From: Paenibacillus faecalis
Lineage (GTDB): Bacteria > Bacillota > Bacilli > Paenibacillales > Paenibacillaceae
Direction: 5' to 3'
Assembly: GCF_900289175.1 (NCBI RefSeq)
Contig: NZ_LT985747.1
Coordinates: 1,113,850-1,177,849, forward strand
DNA length: 64,000 nucleotides
Made by a program: the position numbers and the translations under genes. This document shows positions 45,558 to 53,450 of the stretch, piece after piece. Position 1 is the first letter of the stretch. Every line of letters begins with the position of its first letter. A model generated the notes under the pieces. The model was not told the origin of the DNA and did no database searches. It saw nothing but the letters and a program-made list of their open reading frames with translations.

Positions 45558-45586
45558 ATTATACGTCCTTTAATAACAGCTGTCAA
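45558..45586 (-). promoter_or_regulatory. Consensus sigma-A promoter for the leuA leader
   Basis: On the minus strand TTGACA (45581-45586), 17 bp, then TATAAT (45558-45563). Both hexamers are perfect. The promoter starts only 17 bp after the tsaD stop and should drive the tandem T-boxes and leuA. Confidence 0.92.
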
Positions 45587-45602
45587 GGACGATTTTCTTT
45601 GT

Positions 45603-46640
45603 TTACTCTGCCCATTTTTCTAAAGACAGCTGAGGATCAGCCTTCATATCCAAAGGCGTCAGGTCCCCCTTCTTCCATTTCAGATGAGCGGCAGCTGCAA
45701 TCATCGCCGCATTGTCCGTACAGTATTCATGCGGCGGTATCGTCAAAGGAATCCCTTCAGCATCACATCGTTCTGAGAGCAACCGACGCAAGCTGCGGTT
45801 CGCAGCAACCCCTCCGCAAAGCAGAAGCTGCTTGGCATCATACGCCTTCACAGCGCGAACCGCCTTTTCGACAAGTACCTCGGTAACCGACTCCTGAAAT
45901 CCACGGGCAATTGCCCCGGTTCTGACCTCTTCTCCGCGCATTTTGCTCTGATTGACCACATTCAATACAGCTGATTTCAAGCCGCTAAAGCTGAAGTCAT
46001 AGGAATCCGGCTCCAGCCAGACACGAGGCAGTTCTACTGCATCATCCGCCTCCAGAGCCAGCCGATCCACATGAGGTCCGCCCGGATAAGGAAAACCGAG
46101 CGCACGCGCCACTTTATCATAAGCCTCGCCGACAGCATCATCACGCGTGCGGCCGATAAGCTCAAAACTGCCCTCGGACTTCATATATACAAGCTCGGTA
46201 TGTCCTCCCGAAACAACCAAGGACATGGACGGATATTCAATCGGCCCAACGATGCGGTTCGCGTATATATGACCTGCAATATGATGTGTTCCGATCAGCG
46301 GTTTTCCGAGCGCATATGCAAGGCTTTTGGCTGCAACGACACCGACGAGAAGCGCCCCCACAAGACCGGGTCCCTGGGTAACAGCAATTGCCGACAAATC
46401 CCGCAGCTCGATTCCTGCCTCTTCGACAGCTTCCTCCAAAATCATTGTAATACTTTCCACATGTTTGCGTGACGCCACTTCGGGCACAACGCCACCGAAT
46501 GCTTTGTGGGTTTCAATCTGACTTGCAATCACACTTGACAACACTTCATGTCCGTCTTTAACAACTGCCACTGATGTTTCATCACAGCTTGTCTCAATCG
46601 CCAGAATCAAGCTGTGCTGTTCTGTCTTCTGTACATTCAT
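45603..46640 (-). CDS. tsaD: tRNA N6-threonylcarbamoyladenosine transferase TsaD
   Basis: The 345-residue protein starts at ATG 46640, overlapping the rimI stop (ATGA). It has the ASKHA fold start ILAIETSCDETSVAVV, FGGVVPEVASRKHVE, GTHHIAGHIYANRI (metal-binding His pair), VVSGGHTEL and LLCGGVAANRSLRR. It transfers the threonylcarbamoyl group to A37 of ANN-decoding tRNAs together with TsaB and TsaE, whose genes are in the same operon. The TTG two codons upstream is a poorer start. Confidence 0.98.
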   Translation of the reverse strand: MNVQKTEQHSLILAIETSCDETSVAVVKDGHEVLSSVIASQIETHKAFGGVVPEVASRKHVESITMILEEAVEEAGIELRDLSAIAVTQGPGLVGALLVGVVAAKSLAYALGKPLIGTHHIAGHIYANRIVGPIEYPSMSLVVSGGHTELVYMKSEGSFELIGRTRDDAVGEAYDKVARALGFPYPGGPHVDRLALEADDAVELPRVWLEPDSYDFSFSGLKSAVLNVVNQSKMRGEEVRTGAIARGFQESVTEVLVEKAVRAVKAYDAKQLLLCGGVAANRSLRRLLSERCDAEGIPLTIPPHEYCTDNAAMIAAAAHLKWKKGDLTPLDMKADPQLSLEKWAE

Positions 46641-47161
46641 ACCCAACCTTCGCTTCCTTCCTCGCTTTCGTACTCACGGTACGGAGGCAAATCGGCCCAC
46701 ATGATCAGCGCATCCTCTCCGTTGTCTGAATAATAGCCTTTTCGGATGCCTGCAGGCTGAAATCCTTTTTTTAAATATAAACACTTGGCCACTTCATTGC
46801 TGACCCTGACCTCAAGCGTAATTCGTTCCATTCCCAAAAACGAAGCCGTCTTCATCAACTCGTTCAGCAGCCGTTCCCCCCATTTGCGCCCACGGTATGC
46901 TCCGAGCAGTGCAATGTTGGTAATATGGGCCTCATCGACAATCGTCCACATCCCCGCATAACCGATCGTACGGCCTTCATACTCCATGACCATATAACGT
47001 GCAAAATGATTCAGCTTAAGCTCGTTCTGAAAAGCTTCTTCCGTCCATGGAAGTGTAAATGCATCACGTTCTACAACCATAACATCCGGTATGTCCTTAA
47101 GTGTCATCAACCGAAAGGACAAGCCTTCATCATGAATCTGTGTCTGATGTTTCTGTTCCAT
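46637..47161 (-). CDS. rimI: Ribosomal-protein-alanine N-acetyltransferase RimI-like
   Basis: The 174-residue GNAT acetyltransferase has the acetyl-CoA motif LGAYRGRKWGERLLNELM (about 90-110), followed by LEVRVSNEVAKCLYLKKGF. RimI acetylates the N-terminus of ribosomal protein S18. It lies inside the t6A operon between tsaB and tsaD, as in B. subtilis (ydiD). Start ATG 47161 follows AGGGAG; the stop overlaps the tsaD start. Confidence 0.94.
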   Translation of the reverse strand: MEQKHQTQIHDEGLSFRLMTLKDIPDVMVVERDAFTLPWTEEAFQNELKLNHFARYMVMEYEGRTIGYAGMWTIVDEAHITNIALLGAYRGRKWGERLLNELMKTASFLGMERITLEVRVSNEVAKCLYLKKGFQPAGIRKGYYSDNGEDALIMWADLPPYREYESEEGSEGWV

Positions 47162-47176
47162 GATTGTGCACTCCCT

Positions 47177-47965
47177 TCACCGCTTGCGCTGCAGGTTGGC
47201 TTCCGCTTCTGAAAGCTGCGTATAGTTGGGTACCAATGCATGCCGTTCATCCGACTCTCCCTGAAGCAGCCGCATCGCTCCCAATCGGCCGACCCATCGG
47301 CCTTCCAGTTCATACGGAACCATGTTCAGCACTCCGCCGTATACGTCACCAAGACGTTCAGCCGCTTCCTTATGAATGGCAACATCACCGATAAACGAGA
47401 TCGATGCAGGCCGCTCTTCTTCCTTAAGAGCATCCAAACGAGCGGCAACAATGTCGATCCATGCTGCCATTAGCCGAATCGCATCCGGTTCCAGCCGCTG
47501 CGGTGCGTCATCCACTCCGCTGGTAAACAGTGCCGTATACACCTGTCCGCGTCTGGCATCGAGCAGCGGGATCACCCAATGCTGTTCATTGTCCGCAGGG
47601 GCAGAGTAATCTCTCATAGCAAATGAAAGTCCTCCCCACGCGATCGCATTCAGGCTGGATACACCAACAACCGGAATGCCTTTTGCCCAGGAAAGCGTCT
47701 TGGCTGCCGTGACAGCCATGCGAACGCCCGTATATGATCCCGGACCCATCCCAACGGCAATCCCATCAATCTCATCTATGGTCAAGCCTGCTTCCTCTAC
47801 GATCTGTGCTAGAACTGGATGCATATGCACGGAATGATTGCGCTCCCCACTTACGTTCATTTCTTTAAGCAGTTCATCATTGTCCATTACGGCTACTGCC
47901 AGCTGAGCCGTGGACGAATCCAGCGCCAAAAACCGCTGGCGCGGCTTCATGCTATGATTATTCAT
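47177..47965 (-). CDS. tsaB: tRNA threonylcarbamoyladenosine biosynthesis protein TsaB
   Basis: The 262-residue ASKHA-fold protein shows RFLALDSSTAQLAVAV (about 11-26), the GMGPGSYTGVRMAVTAAKTLSW stretch (about 72-93) and GVSSLNAIAWG. TsaB dimerises with TsaD and lacks the full catalytic site. It overlaps tsaE by 8 bp. The start follows GGGGTAAA inside the tsaE end. The C-terminal part is degenerate, as usual in this family. Confidence 0.96.
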   Translation of the reverse strand: MNNHSMKPRQRFLALDSSTAQLAVAVMDNDELLKEMNVSGERNHSVHMHPVLAQIVEEAGLTIDEIDGIAVGMGPGSYTGVRMAVTAAKTLSWAKGIPVVGVSSLNAIAWGGLSFAMRDYSAPADNEQHWVIPLLDARRGQVYTALFTSGVDDAPQRLEPDAIRLMAAWIDIVAARLDALKEEERPASISFIGDVAIHKEAAERLGDVYGGVLNMVPYELEGRWVGRLGAMRLLQGESDERHALVPNYTQLSEAEANLQRKR

Positions 47966-48455
47966 CGATGTTTACCCCATTTTCATTTAATTCCCGGCAC
48001 CACTGACCGTATGGCTCACCCAAGCCGCTAACCGTAATGGTTCGCTCCGATAAATCTTCCGTCTCAATCGATATATGAAGGTAACCTTCCGGAAGGAGCT
48101 CGGTTATAAGACTGCTCCATTCCACAAGACAAACACCTTCTCCAAAAAAATACTCGTCCAGTCCAAGCTCGTCCGCTTCATCGAGAGATAAACGATAGAC
48201 GTCCATATGATAAAGAGGCAGACGCCCCTCATATTCTTTAATAATGGTAAAAGTGGGGCTGTTCACGACATCACTGACACCCAGATGCTTCGCGAAGGCT
48301 TGAGAAAACGCCGTCTTCCCCGCTCCCAAATCCCCATCAAGACCGATGACTGTTCCCGGTATGGATCGCCGGGCCAGCCAGGCGGCTAGCTGCTCCGTAT
48401 GAGCCAGACTTTTGGAAATGTAACGGAACTGCTCTTCATTACCGCTTCCTACCAC
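47958..48455 (-). CDS. tsaE: tRNA threonylcarbamoyladenosine biosynthesis ATPase TsaE
   Basis: The product of 165 residues from GTG 48455 (AAGGTGGG 7 bases upstream; GTG 48467 is too close to this site) has a Walker A GDLGAGKTAFSQAFAKHLG, NSPTFTIIKEYEG and MDVYRL, then LDEYFFGEGVCLVEWSS. TsaE is the ATPase that resets the TsaBD complex in t6A synthesis. It is the first gene of the tsaE-tsaB-rimI-tsaD operon. Confidence 0.96.
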   Translation of the reverse strand: MVGSGNEEQFRYISKSLAHTEQLAAWLARRSIPGTVIGLDGDLGAGKTAFSQAFAKHLGVSDVVNSPTFTIIKEYEGRLPLYHMDVYRLSLDEADELGLDEYFFGEGVCLVEWSSLITELLPEGYLHISIETEDLSERTITVSGLGEPYGQWCRELNENGVNIDE

Positions 48456-48562
48456 TGATATACCCACCTTTTTATGACATAACTGCTGTATGACTTAAAC
48501 TTGCCCTTAATTATATCGGTCTCCACAGTATGCCGCAAGGGAGTCTGACAAGCGATAAAAAA

Positions 48563-48616
48563 ACACCATTCTCCGGTGAAAGTCGGTTAAGCCGGCAATC
48601 ACTCGGGAAATGGTGT
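48563..48616 (-). terminator. Terminator after the sspH group
   Basis: ACACCATTCTCC and GGGAAATGGTGT pair at the base, with an inner CCGG-rich part. On the minus strand TTTTTTTATCGC follows. It ends the transcript from the sspH gene before the t6A operon. Confidence 0.75.
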
Positions 48617-48673
48617 CTCATGCTGCGGAGCTGTCACAGAATCAAACGGTGATTACGGACAGCAAAAAATTTT

Positions 48674-48856
48674 CTACTCGCCTTCTTCCAAACGTTCAAC
48701 GTTTACCGTCACGGTATCGGTCGGCCGAGAGCCAACTTGAACCGTCGCCATGCCGTTAGCCTTATCAATCTCCTCAATCCAAACCGGCTTTCCTTCCAGA
48801 TTTACCTTAAACGTATCTTCGGATTTAAAAATACGCCATGCGCGATCCAGATCCAT
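48674..48856 (-). CDS. sspH: Small acid-soluble spore protein H-type
   Basis: The 60-residue protein reads MDLDRAWRIFKSEDTFKVNL..., then GKPVWIEEIDKANGMATVQV and VNVERLEE, the pattern of the SspH family of minor acid-soluble spore proteins. These are made in the forespore and packed in the spore core. It lies 3 bp downstream of the small protein gene 48860-49132 on the same strand. It shows that the organism belongs to a spore-forming lineage. No sigma-G promoter was confirmed. Confidence 0.88.
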   Translation of the reverse strand: MDLDRAWRIFKSEDTFKVNLEGKPVWIEEIDKANGMATVQVGSRPTDTVTVNVERLEEGE

Positions 48857-48859
48857 CCG

Positions 48860-49132
48860 TTATTCTCCCTTCTTTTTTTCCATATTTCCCGGTGCTTCAT
48901 CCACCGTCTTCATCGTATCCGTTGTTGTATGGCCGATCAGACCGTTATCCCGGGTTACGTTGCCGCCACCCAGTCCCTCATTTACCATTCGGTCAATGTC
49001 AAGCATCGTGGACTCGCGTATGATCTCACTTTCAGTTGAGGTTACGTTCTCCCAATCCACTTGTTCACCATTCACTGATTCGGCTGAATAATCTGTCTGC
49101 GCTTCTTTGTCGGCCTTCTGCTCCAAGCTCAT
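48860..49132 (-). CDS. Small hydrophilic protein, function unknown
   Basis: From ATG 49132, which follows AAGGAGGT, the 90-residue product is acidic and polar with no membrane helix. It includes ESTMLDIDRMVNEGLGGGNVT and HTTTDTMKTVDEAPGN. It lies 3 bp before sspH, so it may be a spore protein too (inference); the family was not recognised. Confidence 0.7.
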   Translation of the reverse strand: MSLEQKADKEAQTDYSAESVNGEQVDWENVTSTESEIIRESTMLDIDRMVNEGLGGGNVTRDNGLIGHTTTDTMKTVDEAPGNMEKKKGE

Positions 49133-49321
49133 TCCTGCACCTCCTTGCACAAGGTAGAGCTCCCCCTATATCCAACGTCAATATGCCTCAAAGCTTAAAA
49201 ATTTATACAGATAGAAAGAAAAATGGAGGAGTAAATAGTAGTAGGTTTATTATATAGAAGCTTTTTTTGGGGCAAGCTAAAAGTGGGGTTCTACTAAAAA
49301 AAGCATAGGGAGGAATGATAC

Positions 49322-50254
49322 ATGCATACCGTCTGGAAAGGTGCCATCAGCTTCGGGCTTGTTCATGTTCCAGTCAAAATGTTCTCGGCCACCGAGGACA
49401 AGGATATATCCATGAGATATATCCATAAAGAATGCGGAAGTCCGCTCTCTTATGTTCGTAAATGCCCGGTTTGTGAGGAAGAGGTCGGATGGGACGAGAT
49501 TAGCAAAGGATATGAATATGAAAAAGGGAAATTTGTTCTTTTCGAAAAAGAAGAGCTTGATCAGCTGTCGGGACAAAACAGTAAAAATATTACCATTCTC
49601 GATTTTGTAGATTTAACAGAAATTGATCCGATCTATTTTCAAAAAACCTATTACCTGTCTCCCGATCAAGCTGGAGCCAATGCGTACCGTCTGCTGCTCG
49701 AAGCGATGAGACAATCTGGAAAAATCGGCATAGCCAAAATTGCGATCCGTTCCAAAAGCAGTATGGCTGCAATCCGAGTTATCGATGAATGTCTGGCGAT
49801 TGAGACTATTTTTTATCCCGATGAGATCCGCCCGATCTCTCAGGTCCCAAATTTGCCGGAAAACGCAGATGTAAATGAAAAAGAACTCTCGATGGCACGC
49901 ATGCTCATTGAACAGCTCTCCTCCCCTTTTGATCCGGAAAAATATACAGATGATTACCGCGAGCGTCTACTCGATATGATCTCAAGCAAAGTCGCAGGTG
50001 AAGAAGTGAAGATCGCCCCTGCCCGTCAAGAAACAAATGTCGTCGATCTGATGGCCGCCCTTCAGGCAAGCATTGAAGCGGTTAAAGCGCCGGTTGCCAC
50101 CGATCCGGGAACGACACCGAAACCGCGGAAAACGACCCGCAAGACCGCTGCCAAGAAAACAGCAGCCAAAGCGAGCGGTGAAGGGCCTGACCACGAAGGA
50201 CCCAAACCGAAACGCCGCACTACGAAATCCAAGAAAACCGAAACAGGTTCATAA
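49322..50254 (+). CDS. ku: Non-homologous end-joining protein Ku
   Basis: The 310-residue protein matches bacterial Ku: TVWKGAISFGLVHVPVKMFSA at the start, then SYVRKCPVCEEEVGWDEI (a CxxC-type pattern not found in all Ku), and KIGIAKIAIRSKSSMAAIRV in the core. A Lys/Arg/Thr-rich tail (about 265-310) is the usual extra DNA-binding and LigD-recruiting part. It binds DNA ends as a homodimer. Start ATG 49322 follows GGGAGG. It leads the ku-ligD operon with a 2-bp gap to the ligase gene. Confidence 0.97.
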   Translation: MHTVWKGAISFGLVHVPVKMFSATEDKDISMRYIHKECGSPLSYVRKCPVCEEEVGWDEISKGYEYEKGKFVLFEKEELDQLSGQNSKNITILDFVDLTEIDPIYFQKTYYLSPDQAGANAYRLLLEAMRQSGKIGIAKIAIRSKSSMAAIRVIDECLAIETIFYPDEIRPISQVPNLPENADVNEKELSMARMLIEQLSSPFDPEKYTDDYRERLLDMISSKVAGEEVKIAPARQETNVVDLMAALQASIEAVKAPVATDPGTTPKPRKTTRKTAAKKTAAKASGEGPDHEGPKPKRRTTKSKKTETGS

Positions 50255-50256
50255 TC

Positions 50257-51171
50257 ATGAACAGCTTAAAAGACTATCTTCCTAAAGAACCTATGGCTCC
50301 CATTACGTCAGAAACCATCCCAACAGGAAACGAGTGGGGGTATCAGTTAAAATGGGACGGCGTGCGTATCCTGTCACTTCTGGATCAAGGCGAGGTTTCG
50401 CTCTTCTCTCGCAAGCTTCTGAACAAGACAGCACTATACCCGGAAATCGTCTCTTCCCTGTCTACATTTAAACACCAACGCCTGCTGCTGGACGGCGAGA
50501 TCGTATATTTTCATCCAGAGCTAGGCCGTCCATTGTTTCACAAAGTTTTGCAGCGGGAGCGCTCTCGAACTATTAGCACACAAGCTCCCCAGTTTACGTA
50601 TGTACTGTTTGATATACTTTTGGACGGTGACCGGGACCTGAAATCATGGCCTTACATTGAGCGACATCATCATCTGCAGCAGATGATCAAAAATACGCCA
50701 GGCTTGCTGATCGCCGACCTGTTCAATGACGGGGAGAACCTATGGAAGTGGGCTGAAGATCATAGCTGGGAAGGTATTGTCATCAAACGTCTATCTTCCC
50801 CCTATCGAGAAGGAAAGAAGCATCGGGACTGGTATAAGAAAAAAATATCCATACGGTTGAAAACAGAGGCTGTAGCGCTAATTATGCGGGAGGGACGTGT
50901 TGCCAGTCTCGTCCTTACGGGGAAGGACGGCTCTTATATTGGCAGGGCCTCGCTCGGATTAAACGAACGCAGCAAGCGGCAGCTGTTGGACTACGCCGGG
51001 CTACATCCGGGAAGCGCGCGGTGGAAGGAACTGCATACTGATTTAAAAAAAGAACAGCTCGTTTGGTTAAGTACGCCATTAACGGTTGAGGTGACGTTCC
51101 TGGAGTGGAGTCAGGACGGAATGATGCGCCATCCAAAGCTGCTTCAAATTCAAGGACTGGATCGCTTATGA
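50257..51171 (+). CDS. ligD: DNA ligase D, ligase-domain protein
   Basis: The 304-residue ATP-dependent DNA ligase has the nucleotidyl lysine in YQLKWDGVRIL (Lys 32), LLDGEIVYFHPELGRP (motif III region), WEGIVIKRLSSPYREGKKHRDWYKKK (motif IV/V) and an OB-fold end. It should seal ends held by Ku. In B. subtilis LigD the ligase and polymerase form one chain; here the ligase gene stops and the polymerase gene starts with an ATGA overlap at 51168-51171. No frameshift in the ligase itself is visible. Confidence 0.95.
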   Translation: MNSLKDYLPKEPMAPITSETIPTGNEWGYQLKWDGVRILSLLDQGEVSLFSRKLLNKTALYPEIVSSLSTFKHQRLLLDGEIVYFHPELGRPLFHKVLQRERSRTISTQAPQFTYVLFDILLDGDRDLKSWPYIERHHHLQQMIKNTPGLLIADLFNDGENLWKWAEDHSWEGIVIKRLSSPYREGKKHRDWYKKKISIRLKTEAVALIMREGRVASLVLTGKDGSYIGRASLGLNERSKRQLLDYAGLHPGSARWKELHTDLKKEQLVWLSTPLTVEVTFLEWSQDGMMRHPKLLQIQGLDRL

Positions 51172-52064
51172 AAAAACAGGTCAAAGGCACATTAACGATC
51201 GAAGGCCAGAAAATTCCTATTACCAATCCCGATAAACCGCTGTGGCCCGAGGTTGGAATAACGAAGGCGATGTATTTGCAGAAACTTGCCGCCCTCTCTC
51301 CGTATCTGCTCCGTTATTGCCGCGAAAGACTGCTCACAACGATCCGTTACCCGCACGGTGTATCCGGTGAGTTCTTCTATCAAAAAAATGCACCGGAGCC
51401 TATACCTTCCTTCGTCAAAACAGCCTTGCACGAAAATATCAACTATGTTGTACTGAACGGGCTGCCTGAGCTGCTGTGGCTTGGTAATCTTGCCGCGCTT
51501 GAATTTCATCCCTCTCTGCACTATGTCGGCAGCAATCTTCCATGCGAATGGATGATCGATCTCGATCCTTCCCAACCGGAAGAACCGAGAATTATGGAAG
51601 CGACATCCATTGTCGGCAATGTGCTCCGTTCACTTGGCATCTCATCGGTTCCTAAAACATCAGGGGCCACCGGGGTTCAGATCATCGTACCGATTCCGGA
51701 AAAAATTACGTTTGACGAGCTTCGGAGCATCGGTCAATTTGTCGCCCAATATGTTACCGAAAAGCACCCGAAGCTGTTCACCATTGAAAGACTGAAGAAA
51801 AACCGCGGCGACAAAATCTATTTTGATTACCTTCAGCACTACAGAGGGAGAACACTCGCAGCACCTTATACGCCGCGGGCAAGACCTTTGGCTACCGTGT
51901 CAACCCCTCTTACCTGGGAAGAGGTATCCCGAGATGTTTCACCTGTGGATTTTCATCTGCTCAATATCGTGGAGCGGCTGCAGGAGAAGGGCGACCTTCT
52001 GGCAATGCTCCCGCCTCAACCGCTGGAACCAATACTACGTCACCTATCTTCAAAACATAAATAA
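51168..52064 (+). CDS. ligD: DNA ligase D, polymerase/primase-domain protein
   Basis: The 298-residue protein starts at ATG 51168. It is an archaeo-eukaryotic primase-type NHEJ polymerase: NPDKPLWPEVGITKAMYL, then GEFFYQKNAPEP, the catalytic EWMIDLDPSQ (DxD), KTSGATGVQIIVPI and DYLQHYRGRTLAAPYTPRARP. It fills gaps at broken ends before ligation. The ATGA overlap with the ligase gene points to coupled translation and a stable two-subunit LigD. Gene order is Lig-Pol, as in the Bacillus fused protein. Confidence 0.95.
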   Translation: MKKQVKGTLTIEGQKIPITNPDKPLWPEVGITKAMYLQKLAALSPYLLRYCRERLLTTIRYPHGVSGEFFYQKNAPEPIPSFVKTALHENINYVVLNGLPELLWLGNLAALEFHPSLHYVGSNLPCEWMIDLDPSQPEEPRIMEATSIVGNVLRSLGISSVPKTSGATGVQIIVPIPEKITFDELRSIGQFVAQYVTEKHPKLFTIERLKKNRGDKIYFDYLQHYRGRTLAAPYTPRARPLATVSTPLTWEEVSRDVSPVDFHLLNIVERLQEKGDLLAMLPPQPLEPILRHLSSKHK

Positions 52065-52086
52065 GTTTTCCTGTAGCCAAACAAAC

Positions 52087-52131
52087 AGCCTGCTCTTACT
52101 CATACCTTCCTTGTTGGAGCAGGCTTTTTCT
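52087..52131 (+). terminator. Terminator of the ku-ligD operon
   Basis: AGCCTGCTC (52087-52095) and GAGCAGGCT (52117-52125) form a 9-bp stem with a 21-base loop, followed by TTTTTCTG on the plus strand. Confidence 0.8.
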
Positions 52132-52270
52132 GTCTTCTTCCCCCGTCTCTGCTGTACATATTTGTCAATTCATCCCCAACCTTTATACCTACCAGGGCAT
52201 CACCCAAATTCCCTATAAAGATAGGTATACGCAAGGTCCTGATCAGCCAATCTCATAACGATGTATTCAA

Positions 52271-52346
52271 AAACCGCGCCGGAACTAAATTGCCCCCATT
52301 TGTTAACAAGTGGATGGGGCACTTCAACTCCGGAGCGGTTTTTTTA
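52271..52346 (-). terminator. Terminator of the yitT-like gene
   Basis: AAACCGCGCCGGA and TCCGGAGCGGTTT pair with a mismatch around a long, partly paired loop. On the minus strand the last part continues into TTTTTGAATAC. It overlaps the stop codon of the gene. Confidence 0.75.
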
Positions 52347-53303
52347 GTGAATATCCTTCTTCTTGAATCTTCCGCCCTTTACATCATGGATATTGCCAAC
52401 CGCAAGAAATGCCTGAGAGTCCCAATCTTCCACGATGGATTTCAGCTTTGCTTCCTCAAGCCGGGTAATGACGACAAAAATAACCTTCTTGCTGTCGCCC
52501 GTATAAGCCCCTTCCCCGTCCAGATAAGTTACGCCGCGTCCCAAACGCTTAGTAAGGGCATCACCAATCTCCTTATATTTCTCACTGATGATCCATACCG
52601 ACTTGGACTGATCAAGACCTTCAATCGTAATATCAATGAGTTTGAAAGCCAGGTAATATGCTATAAGAGAGTACATCGCGCGATCCCATCCGAAAACAAA
52701 TCCCGCACTGCCAAGTATAAAAAAGTTAATGAACATCACAATTTCACCGACAGAAAACGGCGCTTTTTTGTTAATCAAAATCGCTACGATCTCTGTACCA
52801 TCAAGCGAACCACCCGACCGGATCACCAAACCAACACCGATACCGAGAATGACGCCGCCAAATACAGCAGCCAACAGCGGATCAATGGTAAGCGGGGACA
52901 CCGGATGAAGAAAATACGTCCCTGCCGACATAACCAAAACGGCGAAAAGTGTAGACAATGCGAACGTTTTGCCGATTTGCTTATACCCCATAAACAAGAA
53001 TGGAAGATTGAAGAGGGTAAGGAAAATACCAAGCGGTATCTGGGTGATATGTGAAACCATGATGGAGATTCCGGTAATGCCGCCGTCAATAATACGGTTC
53101 GGTACCAGAAATATTTCCAATCCAACCGCCATTAACATTGCTCCAAGCGTTAAAAAAACGATCCGACGGAAAAGCCTTGCCTGGAGCGATTTCGAAGACG
53201 GCTTTTCCGGCTGCCGCTGATCTGTCTGCAACATTCCCTGCTGTGACTGCATCTTCTGTTGCGATTGCAGCAGCTCCTTCAATTCATTTAGTTCACTGGA
53301 CAT
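52344..53303 (-). CDS. YitT-family membrane protein (DUF161/DUF2179)
   Basis: The 319-residue protein has a Gln-rich N-terminal tail (10-35), five or six membrane helices (50-215, DUF161; IDGGITGISIMVSH, GGSLDGTEIVA) and a C-terminal cytoplasmic DUF2179 domain (about 230-319; GRGVTYLDGEGAYTGDSKKV). Members such as YitT are of unknown function; some are suspected to sense or transport small ligands. Start ATG 53303 follows GGGGGA. No neighbour suggests a role. Confidence 0.92.
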   Translation of the reverse strand: MSSELNELKELLQSQQKMQSQQGMLQTDQRQPEKPSSKSLQARLFRRIVFLTLGAMLMAVGLEIFLVPNRIIDGGITGISIMVSHITQIPLGIFLTLFNLPFLFMGYKQIGKTFALSTLFAVLVMSAGTYFLHPVSPLTIDPLLAAVFGGVILGIGVGLVIRSGGSLDGTEIVAILINKKAPFSVGEIVMFINFFILGSAGFVFGWDRAMYSLIAYYLAFKLIDITIEGLDQSKSVWIISEKYKEIGDALTKRLGRGVTYLDGEGAYTGDSKKVIFVVITRLEEAKLKSIVEDWDSQAFLAVGNIHDVKGGRFKKKDIH

Positions 53304-53450
53304 AAAATTCCCCCGATCATTTTGAGAATATAGCCGAACGTATCCAATACGTTTTTATTCATATGTCTATTTTATCACAAAATAAAGGGGCGATCTCAAA
53401 CTTCCGTTACAAAGCAAAATACTACCATTTCAAACTCGCCTCCACACATC

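Noticed and set aside
45011-45886. Several plus-strand frames over the leucine T-boxes and the tsaD end
   Set aside because: They are explained by the structured RNA leader on the other strand and by tsaD codon bias.
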